From the NCBI GenBank assembly GCA_020796225.1, contig CM036758.1, positions 68,585,274 to 68,649,273 on the forward strand: a stretch of 64,000 nt of DNA. Reading direction: 5' to 3'. This DNA is from Arion vulgaris. Lineage: Eukaryota; Mollusca; Gastropoda; Stylommatophora; Arionidae. A program made the translations under genes and the position numbers. Positions 18,566 through 29,235 of this stretch are shown here, piece by piece; the stretch's first letter is position 1; each line of letters begins with the position of its first letter. The notes beneath the pieces are model-generated. The model saw only the letters and a program-made list of their open reading frames with translations. It did no database searches and was not told the origin of the DNA.

Positions 18566-18865
18566 TCAGTTATCAGTTATATGAGGACTATCATCATAAC
18601 ACTCCGGACATGTCCATAGGTGCTCCGATCTCCGCCTCAGCAAATTCAGCAGCGTCCAGCGACCCAACACGCCAGTTCGATGTTGATTAATCAATCTCTT
18701 TGCATATTTAGTATGTCGTTCTTTTCGGGCTGCACCAATATTGACACCCATCTCTCTCAATCTGGTCAGCGAGTGGGATTCACAGTCCTGAAACTCCTCT
18801 GTTTGGAAAGACTCTCTCAATGCGTGAAGAATGTCATTTCGATCCATGGCAGCTCCCTCTGATAT
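18566..18865 (-). mobile_element. LINE RNH-1 related C-terminus
   Basis: Open frame of 93 residues: MDRNDILHALRESFQTEE, RLREMGVNIGAARKERHTKY, GVLGRWTLLNLLRRRSEHLW and TCPECYDD. The EHLWxCPEC ending is shared with the family at 44490-44830 (EHLWVCTECND) and 19548-20058. It forms a probable zinc-binding tail after the RNase H domain. The head of the element is missing. Confidence 0.8.
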
Positions 18866-19056
18866 TTTATCAACCCAGCCAGTCTATCACACTAAATAAA
18901 CACGGATATAACACAACAAGGGCGACTCATCTGGCTCTAGAGCGCAAATTAAAGCTCTCACCCCTAGGCCTACACTTAACGACAAGAGTGAACAACCAAT
19001 TCCATCATCCACCTGGGAAAAGACAATAGACAGACGGTCATTTGGCAAATATATTA

Positions 19057-19238
19057 CTGTGACGCAGTGGCGGCTCGTGATCGTTTTTGTTGGTGGGGCC
19101 AAACACAAATTTTCGGGAAAATTATGGCTTTGGGTTAGGTTATATTTTAATTTATTTAATAATAATACACGTTACATATTATTTTTGGTGTGGGCCGGCC
19201 CCTCTGGCCCTTAATGACGAGCCGTCACTGCTGTGACG
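19057..19238. mobile_element. 166-bp hAT-like MITE with 8-bp TSD, copy 1
   Basis: The element 19065-19230 starts CAGTGGCGGCTCGTGAT and ends ATGACGAGCCGTCACTG, giving inverted ends CAGTG(G/A)CGGCTCGT. CTGTGACG is duplicated exactly at 19057-19064 and 19231-19238. GGGGCC/GGCCC blocks lie just inside both ends. The second copy is at 34030-34194 in the other orientation. Confidence 0.92.
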
Positions 19239-19344
19239 ACTCCTGAGTTTAAACTCTATTTAATTGCCTTCAAACTCCTCCCTAAGTTTCTCTTCAAAAG
19301 ATACTGCACCTTAGCGTAAAGTTGTTTTTCATTTTGCTCGGCTA

Positions 19345-20058
19345 TTGGTTAGTTTTCTCCATTTAGTTGGACCGGTAATAAAAGTTATTCTTCAAGGGCT
19401 TTCATATATCCTTATTACTGAGCAGTGGTCTGTCTTGGAGTCTCTTCCCTTCCAAAAGTTCACAGAACAGGCACAGGTTGGGTTATACGGCTATTGTCCA
19501 TTCTTCACACTTGTCCTAGCCATCTACTTCTAGTATGAGGATGGAGGTTGAAGCCGTTACTGCTGCCCTCCATTGAATCTCTGGGACTTCATTTACTGGG
19601 GCAGTTGTTGTATCTGACTCTCAGTCGATGCTTCACAAGATCCAGAAGGGCAGGTTTCGGTATGAGTGGATGTCGTCTATAGAAGTTTCTAACCTCCAGC
19701 GGTTTACGTGGATATACTGTCCTGGGCATGCGGGTGTTTACGGTAATGAGAGAGCGGACATGCTTGCATCAACAGCATCGATTGTTGGGGAGTTGAAGAT
19801 GGATAAGGGGATATTCTTCGGTCTCTTCGCGACTCTCTGTTGGATGAGGACACTAAAATCGATGTTGAATCGATCAAGCGATTTAAGCAGTTTGGAGTTA
19901 CCCGTTGTTCAAGTCGAACTGGATGCCTGAGAGACAGAGTGAGGTGTGTGTTTAATCAGCGAGCCACAGGAACCATCAGTATGCATACTCTTCGATATCT
20001 GTTGGGGAGACTGAGCACCTATGGGTCTGCCCGGAGTTCAATGACGTCAGTTTAGTAA
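19345..20058 (+). mobile_element. LINE RNH-1: RNase H domain and C-terminus
   Basis: RNase H pieces are clear: SDSQSMLHKIQKGRF (catalytic Asp region), then WIYCPGHAGVYGNERADMLA with the HxGxxxNExAD motif. The following STASIVGELKMDK is interrupted by a one-base loss near 19808 relative to the copy at 44511-44830. The frame continues LLDEDTKIDVESIKRFKQFG, CSSRTGC and QRATGTISMHTLRYLL. The 5' part (19345-19540) is mutated RNase H or connector sequence. Several lesions make it inactive. Confidence 0.85.
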
Positions 20059-20337
20059 CCAATAATCAATAACCTAGTCATCTTTGTTTTCTGCTGTTGA
20101 GCATGTCCATGATGGAAGGCAAGTTTGTACTTTGCAGTACTTCACACTTGGTTATCTTTATGTACCACCTGATGTTCATAATGTTGTGGTGATTATTTTT
20201 CCATAAAATAATAATAATACTAATAATAAAATATGTCCATTTGCAAGCGATAATGACAACAGTCTCAGACGTGTGTTGTTGTACCTCTCTGGTATGACCG
20301 AAGATGACTGTAGTGTCCGATCCTTGAACGCAGACTT

Positions 20338-20464
20338 CTACACGTTTAGGACAACGGGCATCCGATTTCAGACAAACCTCCTAGTCGCCTCTTACGACAT
20401 GCGTGGCAGGTAACAGTGGTTCTATTCTTTACACCCCAAATTTGGGGCCCGGTAACCACTCGGC
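20338..20464 (-). mobile_element. SINE-4 5' half
   Basis: Inverted: ACACGTTTAGGACAACGGGC, GACAAACCTCCTAGTCGCC, GACATGCGTGGCAGGTAACA and GGTAACCACTCGG. It lacks the 3' half and tail. It is followed by a 75-bp LINE-A scrap (GATTTCATCACTTCTCCTGA). Confidence 0.8.
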
Positions 20465-20540
20465 AGACATTTCTCTGATTTCATCACTTCTCCTGAATTC
20501 GTTCAATTTCATTCCAGATTAGTCTGTCGGTTATTTTGTT
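20465..20540 (-). mobile_element. LINE-A scrap
   Basis: AGACATTTCTCTGATTTCAT-CACTTCTCCTGAATTCG repeats the LINE-A minus-strand sequence at 9180-9225 (EFRxSDEIRxMSG). Too short to say more. Confidence 0.6.
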
Positions 20541-20624
20541 TGCGTCACGTTACATAAACATCTTCTCTTTTATCGTTCTCTGTTTTCTGCCTTTAGGCAT
20601 CTCATGTCTGTTTAACTTATGATC

Positions 20625-21475
20625 GGTTTCCGAAATAGTGTACGCTCGGTCGCTTGATGTGATATGCTGTGCTGTTGTGGAGTTTCAAGATGTCTATGAT
20701 GTGATATGCTGTGCTGTTGTGGAGTTTCAAGATGTCTATGATGTGATATGCTGTGCTGTTGTGGAGTTTCAAGATGTCTATGACTACATCAATCCATCTT
20801 TTCCTTGGTCTGCTCCTTCTTCTTGATGATTCCATTTTCAGGTTGTACGCCAACGTTTCCCAAAGTGGGCGGCACCGCTCCCATGGGGCGCTGAAGCGTT
20901 CTATAGGGGGCGATAGTGGGTTCAGAAGAATTTGGGGGATGCTCATGCGATTAGTGGTCGGTGGCTCCTTAAAGAAGAAATTAATATTAAATATTTTAAA
21001 CTAAATTATTTTCGTGATTTTGCGATTGAATAATCATTTAAAATTTGAATTCTGCATTTTAATTCTTCTTATGCCCGTCTTACACGATCCATTTTTTCAT
21101 TAATTTTCTATTTCATGCATATAATCATTTGAAAATTGACCATGTATTACATAAATATATATCAATTTTTCTATGTCCACGAGAAAATAGAGCATGTATA
21201 TATGTGGGAGGGGGCGTTGGCAAACTGTTATAATGTGGAGGGCGGCGTTACAAAGTTTATTTTGTACAAAGTGGGCAGTGGGCAGAAAAAGTTTGGGAAT
21301 CTATGTTGTACGCTCTTGCAACTAGTGTAGTTGTGTTGCTTCCTACCAAGTAACAAACCATTTAAGTCTCAATGAAGCTAACAACAGGTTTTGCTCCGAC
21401 TGTTCTAAGTTCTTCATCTTATATGGTCTCTTGTTTTATTTACCGCTTTCCTCAAGCATCTCATTCCACTGGTGG
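20625..21475 (-). mobile_element. LINE-C-like fragment with 42-bp array and MITE insertion
   Basis: The minus strand, from the right: MRCLRKAVNKTRDHI near 21465-21400, then after the MITE MESSRRRSRPRKRWIDVVID at about 20780-20846. VIDILKLHNSTAYH is then repeated three times with a 42-bp step (20655-20785). Removing the 455-bp MITE at 20850-21304 and one TSD copy joins the two LINE parts. Confidence 0.75.
20842..21312. mobile_element. 455-bp hAT-like MITE with 8-bp TSD
   Basis: The element 20850-21304 begins CCAACGTTTCCCAAAGTGGG and ends GTTTGGGAATCTAT. GTTGTACG is duplicated exactly at 20842-20849 and 21305-21312. CAxxGTTTCCCAAA ends and the 8-bp TSD indicate hAT. The interior is AT-rich and non-coding, with GGGGCG motifs near both ends. 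A second copy lies at 53523-53977. Confidence 0.9.
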
Positions 21476-21516
21476 TTTTTTTCATACATTATCTAACTAC
21501 GTATATTTATTGTATC

Positions 21517-21771
21517 ACCCGTGTGTTGACGGGACTCGCAAGGGGAGCAAAGAATAGTGACACAGCTACCTACAAGGCATGTCGTAAGAGGTGGCTGAGG
21601 TGGGGCCTAGGAAGCTATCCTAGTAAATAAAAATCGTCGCAGAAATCGGATGCGCTGGGCTACTTGAAAGCGCATAATTGGCACAACGTACAATTGCTCG
21701 TAGGCTCAGATCCCATACAAATCACAAAGAGAGGTTTAACAAGTGGTTGATATGGAGCGTTTGAAGATGAA
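21517..21771 (+). mobile_element. SINE-5, full length
   Basis: CACCCGTGTGTTGACGGGAC at the head; GGCATGTCGTAAGAGGTGGC core; AAATCGGATGCGCTGGGC; ATATGGAGCGTTTGAAGATG tail. A SINE-3 is inserted right behind its tail (TSD 21772-21785). Confidence 0.88.
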
Positions 21772-21785
21772 ATTCATTTTATTAG

Positions 21786-22200
21786 GGGTATCTGTGACGT
21801 AGAGGTTAGGTGTTCAACTCTCGTGCCAAATGTACCAGGTTCGCTCCCTCGTAGAGCCAACTGGATATTTTGCCAGAGATCCCTGATCTCAGTGTGAGAT
21901 CGAGTTCCTAGTCCTATCGAAGACGGAAACGTAGCCCCCGTGTTCAATTTGAGCACGTAAAAGAACCATTGACAGTTCAAAATCGAGAAGAGGAGGCTGG
22001 AAAGCCGCTGTCCAGGCAAAATTCATTAGAAAAGTTTAAAAATAAAAATTCCTACAAAAATATCTTCGTTGATAAAATTACATTGGGGATCCTCGCCGGT
22101 GCTACGACGGAGTTCGTGCACTGCAGCTAAGTAAGAACGTGATTGGAGCACACATGGTTACTCACCGAAGTGCAATGATGATGGTCCTATCAATCAATCA
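21786..22200 (+). mobile_element. SINE-3, full length, 14-bp TSD
   Basis: Long SINE (415 bp). Head: GACGTAGAGGTTAGGTG (A-box-like) and GGTTCGCTCCC (B-box-like). The body has GAGATCCCTGATCTCAGTG, ATCGAGTTCCTAGTCC and a second domain, CGGAGTTCGTGCACTGCAGC, with the tail (TCAA)n. ATTCATTTTATTAG at 21772-21785 and ATTCATTTTCTTAG at 22201-22214 are the TSD, with one mismatch. Other copies: 24478, 41088, 48876, 61867. Confidence 0.88.
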
Positions 22201-22214
22201 ATTCATTTTCTTAG

Positions 22215-22544
22215 CACATTCACTATTGCTCAATCATAAACTTACTCAATATGTGTCGCACGATATATCATTCACAAATTCATTACAGATTTCTAATTTT
22301 TTTTTTCTTTCACATCCATCTTCCATTTGGGATCACATTTCTACCCGTTTCGCCTGTGATGTCGTTTATAGCATTCATATAAATAGATTTCTTGCGCTGC
22401 CTCCCTCACTCGCAGACGATACCACACCAGCAGATCAATGCAATGATTTCTGGTCTTATTCGGAAACTGCGTAGTAACCTAGTCTATGACGCTTACAGAA
22501 AAACAACCAGGGGCGTAGATATATAAATTCTTGGAACGGGAGTT
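22215..22544. other. No gene seen
   Basis: About 330 bp of AT-rich sequence without element match. A 111-codon frame that starts in SINE-3 and ends here is a chance frame. Confidence 0.4.
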
Positions 22545-22793
22545 AATTGAAAATGAAAATCGTTGCATATCCTTTACATGATTTCACCATCAACCACAAC
22601 TAACGAGTCGTCAATTTTCTAGGCACCACTTATAGGTAAGTATTTTGCCATTGCTTTCTGAACGGTGGTTTTTTTGCCGTTCGTAAAAATTCACGCCAAA
22701 TAAATTTGTTTCCAAACTGCCGGTCGTAGAGTTTGAACCAGGTAAGCGTGGGTTGTGATCGAGCTCACTACCGTTTAAGCTACAGATGCCCAT
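22545..22793 (-). mobile_element. SINE-6 copy
   Basis: GAAAATCGTTGCATATCC and ATTTCACCATCAACCACAAC at the 3' side; CGTAGAGTTTGAACCAGGTA (B-box complement) and CACTACCGTTTAAGCTACAG (A-box complement) at the 5' side. Confidence 0.82.
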
Positions 22794-22869
22794 GAGAGAC
22801 GATTAGACGACAAATATTCATTTAATACATCTACTGGCATTTTTTCATCTTCAGTGATCTTCTGGTCAT

Positions 22870-23060
22870 ACGATTAGTTTACCGTGGACCACAAACTGGG
22901 CAGTCAGCTTCAGGTCCGTCAGGTTTCCCAATGTTTAGTTTTTAGGACGACTGGGTATGACCACATGTTGCTTCTCAGCTCCACCAGGCAGGAAACAGTT
23001 TTACAGGACATGCTCCAGTGTCTGTTTCGCCTGATGACACTGAAAGAGAGCTGTTTGGTA
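22870..23060 (-). mobile_element. Probable RNase H-type LINE tail
   Basis: The minus strand reads CHQAKQTLEHVL then, with one stop, NCFLPGG and after a shift LKLTAQFV. CxxxxQTxEHxLxxC matches the knuckle of RNH-2 and RNH-3. Divergent, so family not assigned. Confidence 0.5.
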
Positions 23061-23089
23061 TTTAACATTATAATAATAGTAACAGAAAA

Positions 23090-23190
23090 CGGTAAGTTCA
23101 ATCATCAATCAAGAAGAGGGTAAGTTCAATCATCAATCAAGAAAACGGTAAGTTCAATCATCAATCAAGAAGAAGAATTTTTAAAAGAAG
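23090..23190. repeat. 28-bp repeat, three copies
   Basis: GGTAAGTTCAATCATCAATC-AAGAAGAG occurs three times in a row (about 23092-23176), ending in GAAG-rich sequence. Confidence 0.85.
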
Positions 23191-23301
23191 AAGAAAAAAT
23201 CGAGAATGAAAAGTAACACCTTCAATTAACTCATTCGATACCATTAACTAGTATCTCTCTTTAGCGTACAGGTGACCATAAGCTAATATTATGGCATCAT
23301 A

Positions 23302-23573
23302 TCGCCCGAGTGGTTACCGGGGCCCAAATTTGGGGTGTAAAGAATAGAAACATTGTTACCTGTCACGCATGTCGTAAGAGGCGACTGAGGAGGTTTGGCT
23401 GAAATCGGATGCATTGTCCTAAGCGTGTAGAAGTCTATGCGTTTGAGGGCCTACCAAACCAATGTGCAACGTATACACGTTCTTGGCAAAGATCAAACAT
23501 ATCACAAAGAGTGATTAAAATTGGTCGTAAGAACGAACACAAAGAGGTAAAGAACGAACACAAAGAGAAAAAG
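23302..23573 (+). mobile_element. SINE-4 with 11-bp TSD
   Basis: Full copy with a short duplication of GAACGAACACAAAGAG near its end. ATGGCATCATA flanks it at 23291-23301 and 23574-23584. Confidence 0.9.
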
Positions 23574-23624
23574 ATGGCATCATACAAATGCGAGTCAATC
23601 ACACCATGGGTCACTATAGTTAGT

Positions 23625-23945
23625 GTCTTTCCCATCCATCCATCTCTATCACTCTATATACCTAACTGTCTATCTATCTATGCATCTATCCATCTATTTG
23701 CCTGCCTTCCTGTCTCAATGTCTGTCTGGCTATCTATATATCTGTCTATCTACCTATCTTTCTGTCTCTTTCTGTCTATCTGGCCGGTCCCATCTACCTA
23801 CCAGCATATCCGTCTCTCCGTCTGTCTGTTAATCTGCCTGTATGTCGGTCTTTCTGTTTGTCAGCCCATCTGTCTGTATATAAATATATCTGTTTTATCT
23901 GTTTGTCTGTATGTCTGGGCATATGTCAGTTTACGTGTCCTCATG
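23625..23945. repeat. CTGT/CTAT tetranucleotide tract
   Basis: Degenerate microsatellite built from CTAT, CTGT, CCAT and CTTT steps (for example CTATCTATCTATGCATC). It explains the Leu/Ser/Cys-rich open frames here. Confidence 0.93.
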
Positions 23946-24477
23946 CACACTTTAAAAAATCCGCCTCTGATTAAAGCTACCACACGAGACGTGTGACGTA
24001 TTGTTTTGTTATTGCTTGTCAAGACGACCTGGCTGAGCTTTCAAAATGGGTTATTATTGTATTCAGAAAGTGACGAGAACGCCAATCTCCAAAAGGAAGA
24101 GTGAGAGAGAAACGACGATGGGAGGGAGAAATACGTACACTCATCTTAGTGACTAATCAACCCACGCAAAAATCACATACAAACACTCACACGCACAAAA
24201 TTACAAATGACTGGTCATCGTCTGTCAATTTTGTGCCAAATCCCTCAACTATGAACCAATTGCTCACCAGAAAGTGACCAACCAGTATATATATGAGCGC
24301 ATTATTGAAACACGCCCTAACAGTTTTTTAAACCTTAGTATCTGCTGCTAAAAAAGCTTCAGACGATTCCAGACTGCATAGTTGAGAGAGGTACTTCTGT
24401 ACTTAAGATACTTATCTTTGTGTTTATGTATTTGTATTTCTATGTGTGTAATTATAATCATGTGTTATTCTGGTGAT
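23946..24477. other. No gene seen
   Basis: About 530 bp. Purine-rich GAGAGAGAAACGACGATGGG near 24105. No match to other parts of the window. Confidence 0.4.
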
Positions 24478-24912
24478 TAGATTGATTGATAAGATCATCA
24501 TCATTGCACTTCAGTGAGTAACCATGTGTGTTCCGATATCTTTCTTATACAGGAAGATCTCAACGGCAGTGCAGGAACTTCGTAGCACTGGCGAGTATCA
24601 CCGGTGAATTTAGAAGATGGTTAAAATATTTTGTAGGAATTTTATTTTTAATCTTTCTAATGAATTTTGCCAGGGCAGCAACTTTCCAGCCTGCTCTTTT
24701 CGATTTTGAACTGTCAATGGCTCTTTTACGTGATCCACTTGAACACGGGGCCTATGTTTTATCGTCCGTATCGTATAGGACTAGGAACTCGATCTCACTT
24801 ACACTGAGTTCAGGGATCTCTGGGAAAATATCTCTAAAGCTCTACGAGAGAGCGAACAGAGTACCATTGGAACGAAGCGAGCACCTAACCTCTACGACAC
24901 AGAGACAGCCTC
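24478..24912 (-). mobile_element. SINE-3, full length
   Basis: Inverted copy: GATTGATTGATAAGATC (tail), CACTTCAGTGAGTAACCATG, AGGACTAGGAACTCGATCTC, TCAGGGATCTCTGGG, and head complement near 24900. Its plus-strand frame of 143 codons is an antisense accident. The pentamer satellite begins about 45 bp beyond the head. Confidence 0.82.
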
Positions 24913-24957
24913 GTCGAAAGCTATCTAAACGGTATAAAGGCGAAGGATTTACTTTAT

Positions 24958-26755
24958 AGCATTTCATAACATTTCATAACGTAACATTTCATAACATTTC
25001 ATAACATAACATTTCATAACATTTCATAACATAACATTTCCCTAACATAACATTTCCACATAACATAACATTTCATAACATAACATTTCATAACATTTCA
25101 TAACATTTCATAACATTTCATAACATTTCATAACATAACATTTCATAACATAACATAACATTTCATAACATTTCATAACATTTTACATAACATTTCCATA
25201 ACGTAACATTTCATAACATTTCTAACATAACATAACACCTAACATTTCATAACATTTCATAACATAACATTTCATAACTAACATTTCTACATAACATAAC
25301 ATTTCTCATAACATAACATTTCATAACATAACATTTCATAACATTTCCTAACATAACATAACATTTCATAACATTTCCTAACATAACATAACATTTCATA
25401 ACATAACATAACATTTCATAACATAACATTTCATAACATAACATAACATTCATAACATTTCTAACATAACATAACATTTCATAACATATCATTTACATAA
25501 CATAACATTTCTAACATAACATAACATTTCATAATCATAACATTTCATAACATAACATTTCATAACATTTCATAACATTTCATAACATAACATTTCATAA
25601 CATAACATAACATTTCATAACATAACATAACATAACATTTCATAACATAACATTTCGTAACATAACATTTCATAACATAACATAACATAACATTTCATAA
25701 CATAACATTTCATAACATTTCATAACATAACATTTCATAACATTTCATAACATAACATAACATTTCATAACATTTTCATAACATTTCTAACATTTTAACA
25801 TAACATAACATTTCATAACATTTCTAACATAACATAACATTTCATAACATAACATTTCATAACATAACATTTCATAACATTTCTAACATACATAACATTT
25901 CATAACATTTCTAACATAACATAACATTTCATAACATTAACTATAACATTTTCATAACATAACATTTCATAACATAACATAACATTTCATAACATTTCCT
26001 AACATAACATAACATTTCATAACATAACATTTCATAACATAACATAACATATTCCTAACATAACATAACATTTCATAACATAACATTTCATAACATAACA
26101 TAACATTTCATAACATAACATTTCCTAACATAACATTTCATAACATTTCATACAACATTTCATAACATAACATAACATTTCATAACATAACATTTCATAA
26201 CATAACATTTCATAACATAACATTTCATAACATAACATTTCATAACATAACATTTCATAACATATCATAACATTTCATAACATAACATAACATAACATTT
26301 CATAACATAACATAACATAACATAACATTTCATAACATAACATTTCATAACATAACATTTCATAACATAACATAACCTAACATAACATTTCATAACATAA
26401 CATTTCATAACATTTCATAACATAACATTTCATAACATTCATAACATAAATAACATTTCATAACATAACATTTCTAACATAACATAACATAACATTTCAT
26501 AACATAACATAACATAACATAACATTTCATAACATAACATAACATAACATTTCATAACATAACATTTCATAACATTTCATAACATAACATAACATTTCAT
26601 AACATTTCATAACATAACATTTCATAACATAACATTTCATAACATAACATTTCATAACATTTCATAACATAACATAACATTTCATAACATAACATTTCAT
26701 AACATAACATTTCATAACATAACATTTCATAACATTTACATAACACTTTCATAAC
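24958..26755. repeat. Pentamer satellite (CATAA/CATTT), about 1.8 kb
   Basis: The tract is written almost entirely with two five-base words, CATAA and CATTT, mostly as CATTTCATAA and CATTTCATAACATAA. Occasional words lose one or two bases (CATTTCTAACATAA) or have C-T-A joints. No other sequence interrupts 1.8 kb. On the minus strand it reads Met-Leu-Cys-Tyr repeats, a coding artefact. Confidence 0.97.
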
Positions 26756-26994
26756 GTCTCATATCTTCTTCTTCGAACCCCAGGAATTATGAATTTTCAC
26801 TCTTTTGCCTATAGTACAATGGGGAGGGGAGGAGCACCTGAGCTTTCTTTAAAACGCAGAGACATCCAACAGCTCCAGACGTATAGTGAGTGCTATGCTT
26901 AGTGCTGCGGAAACTCCTACTCAGGTAGGGTTCCAGCGTCTCAAAACGTTTCGTATATAAGCTTGTAGGGAAAGGTACAATCTCAGAGCAATAC

Positions 26995-27135
26995 TGGATT
27001 CTCCGAAAGGAGTTAATTCTTATTTTTCATGTTTGTTGACCTACACGCTCTGATATAACCAATAAAAGGTTCGCCTTAGGTTGAAAGAAGCGTGCCTCGG
27101 CTTAAAGAGGCTTTAATCCCCTTCTAAACAAACAA
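26995..27135. repeat. Rep-Q copy 2
   Basis: ATGTTTGTTGACCTACACGC, CTCTGATATAACC, TTAGGTTGAAAGAAGCGTGC and CTAAACAAACAAT. Same order as 17010-17150. Confidence 0.6.
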
Positions 27136-27224
27136 TATAATCTCAGAGACACACACCTGGATGAAGTGCAAAGTACATTCTCTCCTCTCACTCAGATGAG
27201 AATAGGAAGTTGCTGTTTTTGTTG

Positions 27225-27430
27225 TTGTAAGAACCCCAGGTTAAGCAAAGGAAGCAATGAATATGATCAATAAATAAACAGTGTACAAGTATTAGGAACT
27301 TTAAAAAAAAATAACAAATGACCAAACACAGGATTCGAACCTCTTACTCTTGTTTCTTACGGCACCCATTGCCTAGCCTTGCAATACGAGCGTTCTTACG
27401 AACACAACCATCGCCACCGTCGGTCACAGA
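27225..27430 (-). mobile_element. SINE-8 copy 1
   Basis: The complement shows a perfect B box (GGTTCGAATCC) preceded by a tRNA-like stretch with GGCTAGGCAATGGGTG. The plus strand reads CAGGATTCGAACCTC, CACCCATTGCCTAGCC and CGAGCGTTCTTACGAACACA. Copy 2 is at 34672-34925. Confidence 0.65.
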
Positions 27431-27559
27431 GTTAAAGAGCAGCTAACTCGTACATTTTCGGGTATCGTCGATGACATTAAATGTTTAAAGGGTTTACTCC
27501 CCTGCCGTTTGTTTTATAAGAAGTCTCCAACGACATAACTGCGCGATCTTATTTTTCTT

Positions 27560-28410
27560 GTTTCTTCTCTGTAATCCTGTTTTGCCTCCACAGCGTTAGG
27601 ATAAGAAGAGATTTCTAGAACGGGCCCTTTAATGCGCTTCATAAATAGTGTCTTTCGTTGCCTCTGTTATCTCTGAGGTCCACCTTTTGCGTGGTTCGCC
27701 TTTTGCTTTGTATCCATTGTATTGGAGCAACATTACTCTGAGGAGCACTGTCTGTTGGTAATCTGCTTATGTGACCGAACCATTTAATTTGTTGTTTATT
27801 GATGAAGTTCAGTACTGATGTTGTCTCTTCTTTCTGATATCTTCATTCCTCACAGGTCATTGTCTGGAACAGCATTCTGCGAGCCTCATTATCGCTTTGT
27901 GATAGTCTCTTCGTCGCCTCTTTATCTCTGAGGTCCATCTTTTGCGTGGCCGGCCTTTTGCTTTGTACCCATTGTATCGGAGCAGCATTGCTCTTTGGGT
28001 GCACTGTCTGATGGTAATCTGCTTACGTGACCGAACCATTTAATTTGTTGTTTCTTGATGAAGTCTAATACTGATGTTGTACCCACTTTTTCCTGATGTC
28101 TTCATTTCTCAACCGGTCTCTTCTTGTTACACCCAGCATTCTGCGTAGACACTTCATCTCATCTCTGTTGTGACTAGTTTTCTTCTATCATTTAATGTTA
28201 GTGTCCATGTTTGGCACTGGTAGCATAATGTGGGGGAAAAGATTGTGTTGAACACTGCTCTTTTTGTGTTCATGGTGACGTGTTTGCATTTTAAAATTAG
28301 CGCCATTTATCCTATCATTTGATTTGCTTTGTTGCATCTGTGTTGGATTTCATTAGTTAGTACTCTGTTTACTGAATATTTCTCACTTGATATTGGAAGT
28401 CTTACAAGCT
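27560..28410 (-). mobile_element. LINE-C fragment with an internal duplication
   Basis: From the right, the minus strand has NEIQHRCN, KCKHVTMNTKRAVFN-like, LCYQCQTWTL, MKCLRRMLGVTRRDRLRNED, then the WFGHISRLP-like segment twice: near 28025-27890 and again near 27790-27650. About 260 bp is thus repeated. The 3' terminus is TGTGGAGGCAAAACAGG complement at 27578. Frameshifts throughout. Confidence 0.85.
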
Positions 28411-28517
28411 AAGTACCTAGGTACTGCGGTATGGATTTGCTTATTAATTAAGTGTGTACTATTTCATGTACACAATCGATCGTCTCTCAAATCTACGTGT
28501 TCTTCTTTTTCTTCTTT

Positions 28518-28728
28518 TTCTTCTCCATATCGACCACGTGTTAACCCCTCTGTGTGATGTGTATGTGATTTGAGCCTAGCGAAGTAGCGGCCAGCACATC
28601 TAATTTTGCGATAATTTTTATTTATTAGGGTAGCTTCCTAGGTCCTACATCAGTCGCCTCTTACGACATGCCTTGTAGGTCGCAGTGGTACTATACTTTG
28701 CTTCCTTGAGGCCCTGTCACCACACGGG
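28518..28728 (-). mobile_element. SINE-5 copy
   Basis: CTTCTCCATATCGACCACG, TCAGTCGCCTCTTACGACAT and GTCACCACACGGGCG. Short flanking match TCTACGT on both sides is a possible TSD. Confidence 0.82.
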
Positions 28729-29019
28729 CGTTCTACGTACTCTAGGAATGGACATCTCAAATTTCTGTCTTAGGTGTCGGAAAAAATATTGGAATTGCCT
28801 TAGTAGCTGATGTTTATGTACTTTGCAACTGACACTGTCATCTAGCCTAAAGGGACGGAGCACCTGCCAATCCTGAATGGACGTCGATGTGCAGGTTTCC
28901 TTTCCTCAGTTCTGTGGAATCCCCTGTGTACAGTCAGAATTGATACCATGCTATAGTATAGCTCTGTAGATGTGGAAACATAACAGGGATTTGTTTGACA
29001 AAGCGTGGATATAGATCAA
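28729..29019. other. Unassigned
   Basis: About 290 bp, no element recognised. Confidence 0.35.
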
Positions 29020-29235
29020 ACTTGGTATGATCAACAAGCCATAGGGACAACGAAAGAAGGGGAAGCCGAGAAATACATGGAGACAAGACCTGGAGGCAGA
29101 GATCAACAATATAAAGAGCTGGAAGAAGCTGCAGGAGATAGCTAGAGATAGGAAGACTTGGCATGAGTTGGTTGAGGGTCTATGTCCCAATCCGGGTTTG
29201 AAAGGCAGAGAGAGAGAGCGAGAGAGAAAGAGATG
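29020..29235 (+). mobile_element. LINE-L 3' end with (GA)n tail
   Basis: Open in one frame: RKKGKPRNTWRQDLEAEINN, then SWKKLQEIARDRKTWHELVE and GLCPNPG, running into (AG)n at 29206-29230. Best-preserved LINE-L terminus. Confidence 0.85.

Noticed and set aside
23409..23996. 195-codon plus-strand frame
   Set aside because: Begins in SINE-4 and continues through a CTGT/CTAT microsatellite; composition explains it.
24528..24959. 143-codon plus-strand frame
   Set aside because: Antisense of a SINE-3 copy. The homologous sequence at other SINE-3 loci is not open.
25247..25492. Met/Cys/Tyr-rich minus-strand frame
   Set aside because: Pentamer satellite; no coding meaning.
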